From contig NZ_JASNWF010000009.1 in the NCBI RefSeq assembly GCF_030283205.1, forward strand, positions 186,001-250,000: a stretch of DNA of 64,000 bases, read 5' to 3'. Below, one piece after another: positions 8,201 to 17,800 of the stretch; position 1 is the first letter of the stretch, and every line of letters begins with the position of its first letter. The stretch comes from Actinomadura opuntiae. Lineage in GTDB: Bacteria > Actinomycetota > Actinomycetes > Streptosporangiales > Streptosporangiaceae. A model generated the notes under the pieces. The model was not told the origin of the DNA. It saw only the letters and a list, made by a program, of their open reading frames with translations, and made no database searches. A program made the position numbers and the translations under genes.

Positions 8201-10469
8201 CGGCCAGGTGCTCCAGCGCGTCGATCTGCTCGGCGAGCTGCGCGGTGGCCGGGCTCTGCCTGACGACCTCGGGGATGAAGCTCGCCACCAGCCGGTCCGG
8301 GCTCCCGGTGATGGCCCGGTCCGGTGAGTACAGCTGGCGGAACCGGCTCTCGCTCTCCAGCGGGGGCGCACCGGGCCGGTTGGGCCGTACGTGGACGAAC
8401 AGCGGATCGTGCGCGGGCGGAACCGTGCTCCCGGCCGCGGCGGCCAAGCGGCGGGCCGCGTCCTCCCAGGCGAGCAGGACCGCGTGCCGCGCCAGCAGGT
8501 ACAGCAGCGCCGCAGGCGGCTTGTCGCCTACGAAGCCCAGCTCGAGCCGGACGGTCTCCAGGTCGTGCTCGGCGTGCTGGGCGAGCCAGTGCAGGTAGTT
8601 GCCGCCGTCGGGAAGGTACGCGCGGACGCGGTCGGTCTCCGACAGCGGCCGGTCGTCGACCAGCGGCCCGAGCAGCGGGTACTGGTCGCCCACGAACAGC
8701 CGCCGGATCACCTCCGGGTCGGCTCCGGGCGGAACGGCGTAGCCGAGGCGGTTGAGCAGGGCGCGGATCGGCTGCGGCATGTTGAGCCGGTCCAGTGCGG
8801 GGATGACGCGCGGGCCGCCGCTGTTGAGGTTCTCCCGGTTGAAGATGTCCTCGACGCTCTGCGCGTACCGCTGGTAGAACTCCGCCGACGTCGGATGCAG
8901 CGCCAGGATGTCCAGCAACAGCTGGTGCGGGTCTCCGTCCTTGCCCAGGTGGCTCACTTTCGCGACGGCCTTCTGCCAGTCCGCCGCCGCCGCGCTGAGC
9001 AGCTTGTACAGCGCGCGGCGGTGCGTCGCGCCTTCCGGGAAGGCCATCTTGGAGAAGGCGGTGGTGGGCAGGATGCCGTACGGCTGCCGCCCGACTTTGA
9101 CCGCCGGGACCGGGCCGCGCCCCGACACGTGCCGCACGAAGAGCTCGCGCGTCTGGTCGACCGCCTGCTCGGACAGGATCGGATGCATCATGCCGCGCAG
9201 GTACGCGCCCCAGGTCGCGGGCCACAGGGCGATGTTGGCCGCGCGGGCGTCGCGCTGGTCGGTGCCGTCGGCGTTGGGCATGCCGGTCAGCACGGCCGGG
9301 TCGATGCCGAGCAGGTCGGCCAGCCAGTGCCCGTCGGTCCGGGTCCGCCAGTCGTCGGGCGCGTCCGCCGCCGCGAAACCGAACGCGGTGCGCAGCGCGG
9401 CCTCGGTTTCGGCGCGGCGGTCCTGCCCGGCGGGGGCGGCCTCGCTGTTGTTGGTCGGTGTGCCCTGCGGCAGCAGCGCGTACCCGGAGGGGCTGCGCAG
9501 CTGCCGGGTGATGAGGTCGGCCAGTTGGACGGCCGTCTGCTCGGGGCCGGACCGCTCCCGCAGCCCGTACACCACCAGCCGGTCCAGGCCGTTGCGGATC
9601 TGCGGGGTGAGCGGGACGCGCAGGCCCATGCCGACCGTCACCGCGCGCCCGAAGTCGGTCAGCCACTGGAGCTCGTCGGGCACCCGCAGCGCGCCGGTCT
9701 GCTCGTCCACCTTGAGCTGCTTGTCGGTGTCGGCCCCGGGGTCGGGGCTGACCGCGAGCGCGTCGGGCACCGCCTCGCCGGTCGCTGTCAGGACCCGCTC
9801 GCCGCCCACGTATCCGAGCACGGTGAAGCGGTCCGGCAGGAGCCTGGCCTTCGCCGCCTGGGTCCACGACTGCTCGGCCAGGCTTCCCGCGGCCGGCGGC
9901 GGCAGCACGAGGAACGCGACCAATACCGCGTCGCCGGCAGCGGTCGGCGCGGCGTCGATGCCCACCGGGCGCCGGGACCGGATCGTGTCCGCACGGCCGG
10001 CCCCGACGGCGGCGCGCAGCGCGGTGTCGGCGGCGCGCAGCCCGGCCCGGTCGCCGTGCGCGCGCCACACCGCCGTCCAGTACGTGACGGTCGGTTGCCG
10101 GTCGGCGGCCGCTACGGCCTGGCCCGTCACGACCACCAGCACGGTCGCGCCGTCCGGCACCGTCGCGGGCCGATCGGTCAGGTTGGCGGGGGTACGGGTC
10201 TGCAGCAGCCAGCTGGCCCGGCCGCCGGGCACCCGGGCGACCAGCTCCTGCCAGGCCGCCTGCTCGGCCACCGCGTTGCCGCCGGTCCGCCAGTGCGCCG
10301 TCCAGTACGCGTCCACCGCGGTGATCTCGGCCTGGGTCGGTTTCGGCTCGAACTTGTCGGTGCACCACTCGTCCGGGAAGATCCGTACCAGCAGCTCGGT
10401 GGCGGTGAACCGGGTCTCCACCCGGACCGGGCCGAGCAGGACCGGGAAGTCGTCGCTGAGCGCGGTCAC
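5232..10469 (-). CDS. Giant 1745-aa cytosolic protein of unknown function
   Basis: 1745 aa from a GTG at 10469 that overlaps the previous stop (GTGA). No signal peptide or clear membrane helix. The N-terminus, 'FPVLLGPVRVETRFTATELL', begins a beta-rich region. Around residues 440-560 come 'WGAYLRGMMHPILSEQAVDQ' and 'VKVGRQPYGILPTTAFSKM', the most motif-like segments. Later parts are helical with likely coiled coil near residues 1450-1530 ('ALQAEIAERLAAADAALTEHD'). The C-terminus returns to beta-rich sequence with 'FCGLLLDEWTEVIPAQKETTGIA'. No nucleotide-binding, protease or glycosidase motif was found. Size and mixed architecture suggest a large assembly platform; that is inference. It is translationally coupled on both sides. 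Confidence 0.75.
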   Translation of the reverse strand: MTALSDDFPVLLGPVRVETRFTATELLVRIFPDEWCTDKFEPKPTQAEITAVDAYWTAHWRTGGNAVAEQAAWQELVARVPGGRASWLLQTRTPANLTDRPATVPDGATVLVVVTGQAVAAADRQPTVTYWTAVWRAHGDRAGLRAADTALRAAVGAGRADTIRSRRPVGIDAAPTAAGDAVLVAFLVLPPPAAGSLAEQSWTQAAKARLLPDRFTVLGYVGGERVLTATGEAVPDALAVSPDPGADTDKQLKVDEQTGALRVPDELQWLTDFGRAVTVGMGLRVPLTPQIRNGLDRLVVYGLRERSGPEQTAVQLADLITRQLRSPSGYALLPQGTPTNNSEAAPAGQDRRAETEAALRTAFGFAAADAPDDWRTRTDGHWLADLLGIDPAVLTGMPNADGTDQRDARAANIALWPATWGAYLRGMMHPILSEQAVDQTRELFVRHVSGRGPVPAVKVGRQPYGILPTTAFSKMAFPEGATHRRALYKLLSAAAADWQKAVAKVSHLGKDGDPHQLLLDILALHPTSAEFYQRYAQSVEDIFNRENLNSGGPRVIPALDRLNMPQPIRALLNRLGYAVPPGADPEVIRRLFVGDQYPLLGPLVDDRPLSETDRVRAYLPDGGNYLHWLAQHAEHDLETVRLELGFVGDKPPAALLYLLARHAVLLAWEDAARRLAAAAGSTVPPAHDPLFVHVRPNRPGAPPLESESRFRQLYSPDRAITGSPDRLVASFIPEVVRQSPATAQLAEQIDALEHLAGLPTARLERVLTEHLDCATYRLDAWRLGLVNERLAELRYGSSGTGPARRGIHLGAYGWLEEVRPKPRPGMTQVELTGDLGRLFNPPGAQPLMHDKANGGYIHAPSPAQATTAAVLRAGYIANAGPADRQMFAVNLSSERVRVALTLLDGLRQGQSLGALLGYRLERALHDRYPDAELDSFITALRGAFPLRAGRIEETRPAPGTAVELVEARNVIDGLELVRRVTQVPGADVYPFDAQGLPDPDAKQRKALNEEVQRLLDIHDALADLAVAESTHQALAGNPERATTTLDAYAKEGVAPEPEVVRTPRSGTTLTHRMALQLTPGIRPGHSAPSVQGEGPRAKAEPAVDDWLPTLLPDQRDVAALVTWTDPVNGVARSSVVTQRDLRLRAIDLLWAVRPASEASMTDLDDRIIGVVATRDQPRPDARLVIEHTKRIAGKVTFFELSPLIAALRSLLTTSRPVRPTDLVPAAGDAPIDRSADAAVTLPRERLVAVRDALVALRTAVTGYLNDVGPLFPEPPAPVRRGEVIGGIDTFLRRYGELIATAGGFGMVRSGWGEAAGWRRDRYTEVLAAVDEVADRMATALADANALIAAYDALPATTPAPERFRQLERIERLLTTKPTTPRPNTPQQLRSIVNNRRQAFQNKLRDLRGVAGTGQKTLSGLLAEVAALLPLTGLDPAGLTLTPYEDLVVAYGKELLDRARALQAEIAERLAAADAALTEHDAAVTGPDRVEAALDTLKALLGEDVLAVPQYTPPTALASDWEKARDDSGDLIEHLEDAGRDFPVDDWLHGIARVREKPRLWEQVAILSDALRGDGGLLGHLPGFEEPQLVPVQLPYRTDDHWLAMEFAPGTTLDEDRLLFTAHYAARPAPPTDDFCGLLLDEWTEVIPAQKETTGIALHYDRPDSEPPQAMLLVVPPARTGTWDTDDLVAALHETYDLMKARAVEPAHLDETAYAHLLPATLVSAASKPITISTDFATNNLRGKNP

Positions 10470-13400
10470 AGCAGCATCTCCTGAGCGTGGACGGCCATCA
10501 GCACCGGCGCCTGGAACAGCATGTAGGCCACGTCGGCCGAGCTCAGCCCGCCGTGCCAGACGGGCAGGAACGCGTCCTCCAGGTGCTGGTCGTTCTTCTC
10601 GGCGTCGGCGGCGGGGTCGTCGAAGTCCTTGAGCGGGACCTGCGCGGTGCTCGCGTCGAGCCGGATGAACCCGGTGCCGCCCGGGTCCACGTCGGCCCAC
10701 GTCAGGTCGTTCCACACCTCGACCCGGGTGGGCGGGCCCTCGTCCGCGCCGAACCGGGGGTCGCCGGGGCGTTCCTGGATCACGAAGAACCAGCCCGCCG
10801 CGCCTGTGGCGAAGTCGCCCTTGGCCTCGGCCGCCGTCAGGTCGAAGCCGAGCAGCGTCAGGTCGGGGTCCACCTTGGCCTCGTACAGCGGCAGCCTGAT
10901 CTCCTCCGGCGTCGGGTGCGACGGGTCGGCGAGCTCGACCGGGACCCGTTCCTGGGCCGGGTCCGGCGGTCCCGACTCGGGCTGCCAGCGGGCGCGGTGC
11001 GCGTAGATGGCGGCGTTCGGGTACTTCTTCAGCAGGTCGCCGCGGATGACCAGCACGAGGTCGTCAGCCTGCTCGCCGGTCTCCCGCGCGTCGTTCTCCC
11101 CGAGCTTGGCGGCCCTGGGCCAGGTGTGCAGGGGCTGGATGTCGTACTGCTTGACGCCCCCGCGCGTGTCCCAGAACTGCCGGAAGGGCGAGCCGCGCTG
11201 GTCGGTGGGGTACTCGCGCCAGAGCAGCTCGCTGGCCATCTCGTGGTTGAGCCCGACGAGGTAGGACTCGATGAACTCCTGGTTGGTCTCCAGCAGTGTC
11301 ACCGTGTTCTGCGGGACCAGCCCGAGGTTGGGGGCGAAGTAGTCCACCGACAGGTCCAGCAGCGCCTTGTACATCGGCAGGTCGATGACGGGATAGGCCA
11401 TCGCCTCGATGAACCGCTCGGCGAACGACTGCAGCCGTCCGGGCAGGTCGACCGACGTCAGCAGGCTGGTGGGCACGGTCTTCTCGGCGCGCAGGCCGGT
11501 CATCATCGCGTCGGTGGTGGCGCGGACGTTCAGCGGGTCGTCGCCGCCCTCGGTCTGGCCGCCGACGCCCGCCGCTTGCCGGCCCCGGTAGATGTCGCGC
11601 AGCCCGTCCTTGAACCGCCTGGCCTCCTCGCTGTCGTCGCCGCCTTCGGACGGGACGAACGTGTCGCCCGGCAAGGTGATCCGGAAGTCGGCGCTGTGCG
11701 GAAGCCGGTCGACCGGATCGGCCGGGTCGGCCTCGGTGGCGACCGCTTCGGTGGCGGCTGTGAGCCCGATCGGCGGTGGTGCCGGGTGCAGGACGTCGTT
11801 CAGCTGCTCGGGCGTCACGACCGCGCCGGGGGTCTCCTTGGCGGCGGCCGCCGTCACGGGGTCGTCCGGGTCGTCCATCCGCGGGATCAGCGCGTCGGGC
11901 GGCCTGGTCTCGCTGAACGGCAGGTCGCGGATCAGGCGTCCCGGCCGCAGCATGCGCCGCATCGGCGGGGACAGCGGCGCGGCGGTCACGCGGCTGCGCG
12001 CCACGTGGAACCCGACCGCGACCCGCTCGCCCTCGACCGCCACCGCCCCGCGCAGCGCCCGGTCGCGCGTGGTCACCCGCGAGTTGGCGGGAGCGGTGAG
12101 GACGAGGGCCTTGCCGGACGGCACCGGCTCGTCGGCGAGCGCGATCGGTGCGGCGGCGGGCTCCACGTGCTTGGCCTGCAGTACGGTCCCGACCTCGCGG
12201 GCGAGCTGGGCGGCGCGGATCTTGGCGTTGGCCGCCAGCACGTCGCCGACCTGCGCCCACGCGGCGACCATGAACTCCTCCTGCCGCTCCTGGACGACGC
12301 GGGTGCCCAGGTGGGCGGCGACGCGGAAGCGCGGGTCCAGGTTGAGCCGGTGCACCCAGTTGCGGTCGGGCGTGATCGGACTGCCGTCGCGCTCGGTCAG
12401 CAGCCGGCTCGCGGGGGCGTGCCAGCGCCCGTACAGCGGCGGGGTGATGATCGGATCGACCTCGCCCGCCACGTCCCGCACCCCGTGGGCGGCGTGCGCG
12501 GCGTGCGCGGCGGCCGGAGTCTGGTCGAGGTAGGCGTCGGCCAGGTCGACCAGTCCGGCGAGGGCCTTCTGGAACGGGTGCGGGTACGGCTCGTCCCACT
12601 TGTCGTAGACGTCGCCCTTGGGACGGTTGGGCGACTGGAGCGCGCCGCCCAGCTTGAGCACGCCGTGCAGCCCCGCCGGGCTCGTGATGGGCGGCAGCCC
12701 GGGGCCGGCCGAGCCGTGCACGTCGAGGTCGCGGCGGCCGATGGCCGGGTCGGCGGGCCGGGGCTCCAGCAGCCGGACCAGGTACTCGAAGTCGCCCGCG
12801 CTGCCGGTGCCGAAGAACCAGCGGTGGTAGTACGGCAGCGTCCCGGGCTCGGGACGGCCCGGGTAGTCGGCGCCCCAGCTGGAGTGCAGCGCACCGGGCG
12901 CGGCGGCCGGGTCCAGGCCGAGCCCGGCCAGGCGGCCCGTCTCGAACGCGGGGACCAGGAACGCATGGTAGCCGCTGTTGGGCTTGAGCCGCCGCGGGCA
13001 CATCAGCCGCGAGCACGCCAGGTCGGCGTTGGTGCTCAGCACCTGGCGCAGGCCGGCGAGCGCACCGGTGGGATCGTCGTTGGCGACCAGGCCGTCCAGC
13101 TCGCCGTTGACGTGCACGTGCGCCCACGCGCCGAGCTGCTCCGGCGGCGGCAGCGTCCCGGCCGGGTCCTTGACCTGGATCGACGGCAACGGCCGCCCGG
13201 CGACCGCGCCCTCGGTGAACTCCGCGCCCGCGTCGCCCGCGGGCTCGGCCGCTCCCGCGAGCACGACGAGCGCCAGCCACGGCAGCAGCCGCTTGGTCGC
13301 CCCGTCGGGCGGGGCCGGGCTGTAACTCCACGGCAGGCCCTCGTCGTAGAACTCGATGTGCGCCAGGTAGTTGGGCTCCACGTTGGTGATCCAGGGACGC

Positions 13401-13627
13401 GGCTCCACCCGCGAGATCACCCGGGGATCGACCCCCACCACGTCGCCCGGCCCGTACAGCTGCACGGCCTTCTCGACGTCGCGGGTGATCGTGCCGCCGG
13501 ACACGCCGTCCCCGGTCAGCCGCAGCTTGACCGGGATGACGGCCCGGTCGGCGGTGCCCGGATCGGTCGTGATCCGGGTGCTGAGGCCGGTCCGCAGCCA
13601 CGGCAGGAAGGAGTAGGCGTTGGTCAC
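10466..13627 (-). CDS. 1053-aa protein of unknown function in six-gene cluster
   Basis: 1053 aa from a GTG at 13627 that overlaps the Kelch gene's stop (GTGA). It opens with 'TNAYSFLPWLRTGLSTRI' and contains 'AVQLYGPGDVVGVDPRVISR' and 'WITNVEPNYLAHIEFYDEG'. The most characteristic blocks lie in the last third: 'TVTLLETNQEFIESYLVGLN', then 'HEMASELLWREYPTDQRGSP' and 'FRQFWDTRGG'. No signal peptide or membrane segment was found, and no catalytic motif was recognised. The conserved-looking Glu/Trp/Arg blocks suggest a structural partner of the giant protein encoded immediately downstream. I cannot name a family with confidence. Confidence 0.75.
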   Translation of the reverse strand: MTNAYSFLPWLRTGLSTRITTDPGTADRAVIPVKLRLTGDGVSGGTITRDVEKAVQLYGPGDVVGVDPRVISRVEPRPWITNVEPNYLAHIEFYDEGLPWSYSPAPPDGATKRLLPWLALVVLAGAAEPAGDAGAEFTEGAVAGRPLPSIQVKDPAGTLPPPEQLGAWAHVHVNGELDGLVANDDPTGALAGLRQVLSTNADLACSRLMCPRRLKPNSGYHAFLVPAFETGRLAGLGLDPAAAPGALHSSWGADYPGRPEPGTLPYYHRWFFGTGSAGDFEYLVRLLEPRPADPAIGRRDLDVHGSAGPGLPPITSPAGLHGVLKLGGALQSPNRPKGDVYDKWDEPYPHPFQKALAGLVDLADAYLDQTPAAAHAAHAAHGVRDVAGEVDPIITPPLYGRWHAPASRLLTERDGSPITPDRNWVHRLNLDPRFRVAAHLGTRVVQERQEEFMVAAWAQVGDVLAANAKIRAAQLAREVGTVLQAKHVEPAAAPIALADEPVPSGKALVLTAPANSRVTTRDRALRGAVAVEGERVAVGFHVARSRVTAAPLSPPMRRMLRPGRLIRDLPFSETRPPDALIPRMDDPDDPVTAAAAKETPGAVVTPEQLNDVLHPAPPPIGLTAATEAVATEADPADPVDRLPHSADFRITLPGDTFVPSEGGDDSEEARRFKDGLRDIYRGRQAAGVGGQTEGGDDPLNVRATTDAMMTGLRAEKTVPTSLLTSVDLPGRLQSFAERFIEAMAYPVIDLPMYKALLDLSVDYFAPNLGLVPQNTVTLLETNQEFIESYLVGLNHEMASELLWREYPTDQRGSPFRQFWDTRGGVKQYDIQPLHTWPRAAKLGENDARETGEQADDLVLVIRGDLLKKYPNAAIYAHRARWQPESGPPDPAQERVPVELADPSHPTPEEIRLPLYEAKVDPDLTLLGFDLTAAEAKGDFATGAAGWFFVIQERPGDPRFGADEGPPTRVEVWNDLTWADVDPGGTGFIRLDASTAQVPLKDFDDPAADAEKNDQHLEDAFLPVWHGGLSSADVAYMLFQAPVLMAVHAQEMLL

Positions 13628-14802
13628 GGTGTCACCGGGCCGGTGCCGAAGATCTCGCTGGTGGCGGTGGTCTCGGCGGCGGAGTCGGCGGCGGCGAGGC
13701 CCGTGCGGGTGATGCCGCCCGCGACCAGCACCTTGCCGCCGGCCAGCGGGACGGCGGCGAACCCCCACCGGCCCGCCGCCAGACCGCCCGCCGGGCTCCA
13801 GTTCCGGGTGGCCGCGTCGAAGATCAGCGCGCTGGCGTAGCCGACGCCGTTGGCCGGGCCGTCGGTGCCGCCGACCACCAGCACCTTGCCCCCGCCCAGC
13901 GAGACCGACCGGTGCAGGCCGCGTCCGGCGGGCATGTCCTGCACCGCGCTCCACGCGCCCGCGACGGGGCTGAACGTCTCGGCGGTGGCCCTGCTGAACG
14001 GGTCGAAGGTGCCGTTGCCCGGTGCGCCCGGAGGGCCGCCGCCACTGGCCAGGACGGTGCCGTCGGGGAGCAGCGTGGCCTGGTGCCCGCTGCGCGCCGC
14101 CAGCAGGCTCCCGGTCGGCGTCCAGGTACCGCCGGTGCCCGAGGCCGGGTCGTACAGCTCGCAGAAGGCCAGTGCCGCGTCGGTCTCGCGGGACACGGGC
14201 GCGCTCCCGCCGACCACCAGCACCTTGCCGGTGCCGAGCAGGAGCGCCGGGTGGCCGCAGCGCGCGTCGGTCATCGCGGTGACCTCCGTCCACGCGCCGG
14301 TGTCCGGGTCGTAGACCTCGGCCGAGCGCAGCGCCTTGACCGACTGCCCGGACCGGGTGGTGCAGCCGCCCGCGACGAGCACCCTCTTGTCGGGCAGCAG
14401 CACCGCGCTGTGCCCCCACCGGCCGGTCTTCAGGCCGCCGGTCGCGGTCCAGGTGCCCTGCGCGGGGTCGAACACCTCGGCGGAGGCCAGCCCGGCGGAC
14501 GGGAACGTCGCCGCCCCGGTGATGCCGCCGGTGACCAGCACCTTGCCGCTGCCCAGCAGGGTGACGGTGTGCAGCCGCCTGGCGGTGTGCAGCGCGGCGG
14601 CGGCCGTCCACGTCTTGGCGGCCGGGTCGTACAGCGCCGCCTGCCCCAGCGCGGCTCCGGCGGCGTCGGCTCCTCCGGCCACCAGGACCTTCCCGCCGGC
14701 GAGCACGACCGGGCCGTCGTGCTGGCCGGACCACACGCGTGCGGAGGGAAGGGCCCCGGTGCTCGTCCACTGTCCTGTGGCCGCCGCGGTGGGACTGGTC
14801 AT
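13624..14802 (-). CDS. Stand-alone Kelch beta-propeller protein
   Basis: 392 aa; GGAGG lies six bases before the ATG at 14802. The protein consists almost entirely of Kelch-type repeats of about 50 residues, each reading roughly 'WT..G.L...R..H...LL..GKVLV.GG......L..AE.YDP', giving about seven blades and so a closed propeller. Kelch propellers normally bind proteins or sugars. The galactose-oxidase copper ligands are not evident, so an enzyme is unlikely. There is no signal peptide. Blade by blade it is colinear with the C-terminal propeller of the adjacent 1569-aa protein (for example 'TWTPTGSL..(A/P)R(S/A)GHQATLL'), so the two arose by duplication. Confidence 0.88.
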   Translation of the reverse strand: MTSPTAAATGQWTSTGALPSARVWSGQHDGPVVLAGGKVLVAGGADAAGAALGQAALYDPAAKTWTAAAALHTARRLHTVTLLGSGKVLVTGGITGAATFPSAGLASAEVFDPAQGTWTATGGLKTGRWGHSAVLLPDKRVLVAGGCTTRSGQSVKALRSAEVYDPDTGAWTEVTAMTDARCGHPALLLGTGKVLVVGGSAPVSRETDAALAFCELYDPASGTGGTWTPTGSLLAARSGHQATLLPDGTVLASGGGPPGAPGNGTFDPFSRATAETFSPVAGAWSAVQDMPAGRGLHRSVSLGGGKVLVVGGTDGPANGVGYASALIFDAATRNWSPAGGLAAGRWGFAAVPLAGGKVLVAGGITRTGLAAADSAAETTATSEIFGTGPVTP

Positions 14803-14817
14803 GGGGTGCCTCCGTCG

Positions 14818-17800
14818 TCAGGGCGTGAAGATCTCGGCGGTCGGGGTGAGGATGTCGGTGCCGGGGTGCGGGGCGGCGGCGGCCGAGCGGGTCCGGCCCC
14901 CGGCCACGAGCACCCGGCCGTCGGGCAGGTCGATCGCGGCGAACGCCCACCGGCCGGTGGCCAGGCCGCTCGCGGGGGTCCAGGTGCCGGCGGCCGGGTC
15001 GTACAGCAGCGCGCTGCGGAAGCCGCCGTCGAAGGCGGGGGCGCGGGTGCCGCCCGCCACGAGCACCAGGCCGGAGCGCAGGGGCAGGGCGCGGTGCCGG
15101 GTGCGCCCACCGGGCATGTCGCTGACCGCCGTCCACGTGCCGGACCCGGTGTTGAAGCGTTCGGCGCTGGCGAGGGCGGCGGGGTCGTACGGACCGCGCA
15201 CCGGACCGGTCGGGGCGTCGCCGCCGGTCACCAGGACGGTGTCGTCGTCGAGCAGCGTCGCCTGGTGGCCCGCGCGAGGTGTGGCGAGCGAGCCGGTCGG
15301 GGTCCAGGTGCCGGTCGCCGGGTCGTAGATCTCGCAGTAGCCGAGCGCGGCGCCGGTCCGGCCGGTCCTGAGGACGCCGCCGACCACCAGGACCCTTCCG
15401 TCCGCGAGCAGTACGGCCTGGTGATCGGAGCGGGGGTCGGTCATCGCGGTCTCGGTCCACTGCCGTCCGACCGGGTCGTACACCTCGGCGGTCGCGAGCG
15501 AGTCGCCGCGGACGCCGGTGCCGCCGGTGACCAGGATCCTGCCGTCGCGCAGCACGGTGGCGCCATGGCCGAGCCTGGCGGTGTGCATCGGCGGAACGTC
15601 GCTGCTCCAGGTCGCGGTGAGCGGGTCGTAGATCTCGGTGGTCGCCAGGGGCGCGGTCTGGGTCGCGCCGCCGGCGGCGAGGACCCGGCCGTCCGGCAGC
15701 GGGCAGAGGACGTGCCCGTCGCGGGCTACCGCAAGCGGCGCGGTGGCGGCCCAGGTCCCGGCGACGGGATCGAAGAGCGCGGCGGCGGCGAGCGGCCTGC
15801 CCGAAGCGTCCTGACCGCCGGCGACGAGGACCTTGCCGCTGCTCAGCCGTACCGCTGCCGGGGCGACGGCCGGGGTGGGCAGGGAGCCGGTGGAGGTCCA
15901 CGACTGCGGGGCGACGGGCCGGGCCGCCGCCTCCGATTCGGGGATGACATGGAGCCGGCCGATGAGCGCGGGGTCCGCGACGACCCACTCGGCGAGGGCG
16001 TCCTCGGCCGCCGCCTGGCTGCGGAAACTCGCCGTGGCCGAGCCGAGCGAGGCCGGCGGGAAGGCCTGGGCGTTGTTGCGCAGGTGGGCGACCACGAAGC
16101 GCCGGCCCGTGACCTGCACGGTCTCGTCCGGGGCGTACGGCTGGCGCTGGTCGGCCTCGCGCTGCGACAGGGGCGAGCGGCTGGTGCTGCTGCCCTCCAG
16201 AAGCCGGGTGAACACGGCCGGGCTGACGCTGGTCAGCGTCCTGGTGGGCGCGGCGGTGGGGGCGACCCGGCGGACGAGCCCGTCGGCCTGCACGATCGTG
16301 CGGGTCGCCGGCCGTACGGTGCCCGGCCGGCGGCGCAGCCTGCTGTCGATGACGATCTGCTCGTAGCGGGCGCTGCGCCTGACGACGCGGGCGGAGGCGA
16401 TCGCGCCCTGCGCCGCCACCAGCTCCAGCCCCGCGTCCTGGTCCTCGTACGCAGGCCGCGACAGCTTGGTCGCGTCGTCCATGTCCTGGAACTGGGCCAT
16501 CGCGAACTTGTCGGCGGTGACGGACGCGCGCACGAGGCCGCCGCCCGACAGGGGCTCGACGGTGAACCGCTTGCCGTCGCGCGGCCGCTGCGCGCCGATG
16601 CGGTCCAGCCGTACGGCGAGCGGGGTCGCGCGCTGGCGGACGAACAGCGAGCCGAGGGGGTGCAGCACCAGGTCCTCGGTCGGCGGCAGCGTGCGCAGCG
16701 TGACCAGCGGGTTGCCGCCGCCGGTCGGCAGCCGGGTCTGCCAGCCCTCGGGCTTGGCGACCTCGCCCGCCAGGAGCGGGAGCACGTCGACCGGGGGCAG
16801 CGTGGTGTCGCGGTCCTCGCCCCAGGTGATGTCGAAGTCGGCGGAGATCTCGAAGAACAGCAGCGAGATCGAGCCGCGGCCGTGCGCACGGAACGGGGCC
16901 GGGCCCTCGAGCTGGAAGTCCAGGTCGATGCCGAACAGGCCGACGCCGAACGCCTTGAGCGAGACCCCCGCGGAGATGGCGATGGCGAAGCGGAACGGGG
17001 AGAACTGGAACAGCGCGTCGAAGGCGAGGTGGCCGGAGATGCCGAAGTCGTCGAAGCCCAGCACCATCTCGGCGCGCGCACCGAACTGCACCGTGTTGCT
17101 GGTGATCGCGAAGTAGCCGGAGACGGTGATCCGGGCGCCCGGCCGGTTGAGGATGTCCACCCGGATGCGGGGCGGCACCGGGAACGGCAGCGGCGGCGGC
17201 CTGAAGGAGGGGTGGAAGCCGCCGACGGAGATGACCAGGTCGGGGTCGTCGCCCCAGCCGACCAGCAGGCCCATCCCGCCTTCGAGGGTCATGAAGAGCA
17301 CGCGCGACTCGAAGAGCTGGGCGAAGAACCACAGGCGCTGCTTGTCGAACTCGATCGCGCCGACGAACTGCACCTGCAGGACCAGCAGCGGCAGCTCGGC
17401 GGCGGGCAGCACGCAGCGCAGCACGCCGAGGACGGCGATGTTGCCGGGGATCTCGATGATCACCGCGAGCGAGACCGAGACCAGCGTCGGGGTGCCCCAG
17501 CCGATCTTGGCCATCGGCCCGACGAGGAACGTGCCCTGCTCGGGCGGGAAGAACGCGCGCAGGTCCGACAGGATGCGCGGCGCGTTGGCCACCACGTCGC
17601 GCGGGAACATCACCGACTCGATCGAGCCGGTCCGCACCCCCTCCACCAGGGCCTGCAGGTTCATCCGGCGGTTCAGCCCGACGATCCCGCCCACCGCCAG
17701 CAGGGTGAAGCCGAAGCCGAGCTGGATGCCGGTGCCGAAGTCGGCGGTGATGACCAGCAGCAGCGAGAAGCCCGCGGAGCCGTCCGGCATCCGGGTGGTG

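Noticed and set aside
13624..14802. Galactose oxidase or other copper-radical enzyme
   Set aside because: Kelch repeats are shared with that family, but the Tyr-Cys and His copper ligands are not recognisable and there is no signal peptide.
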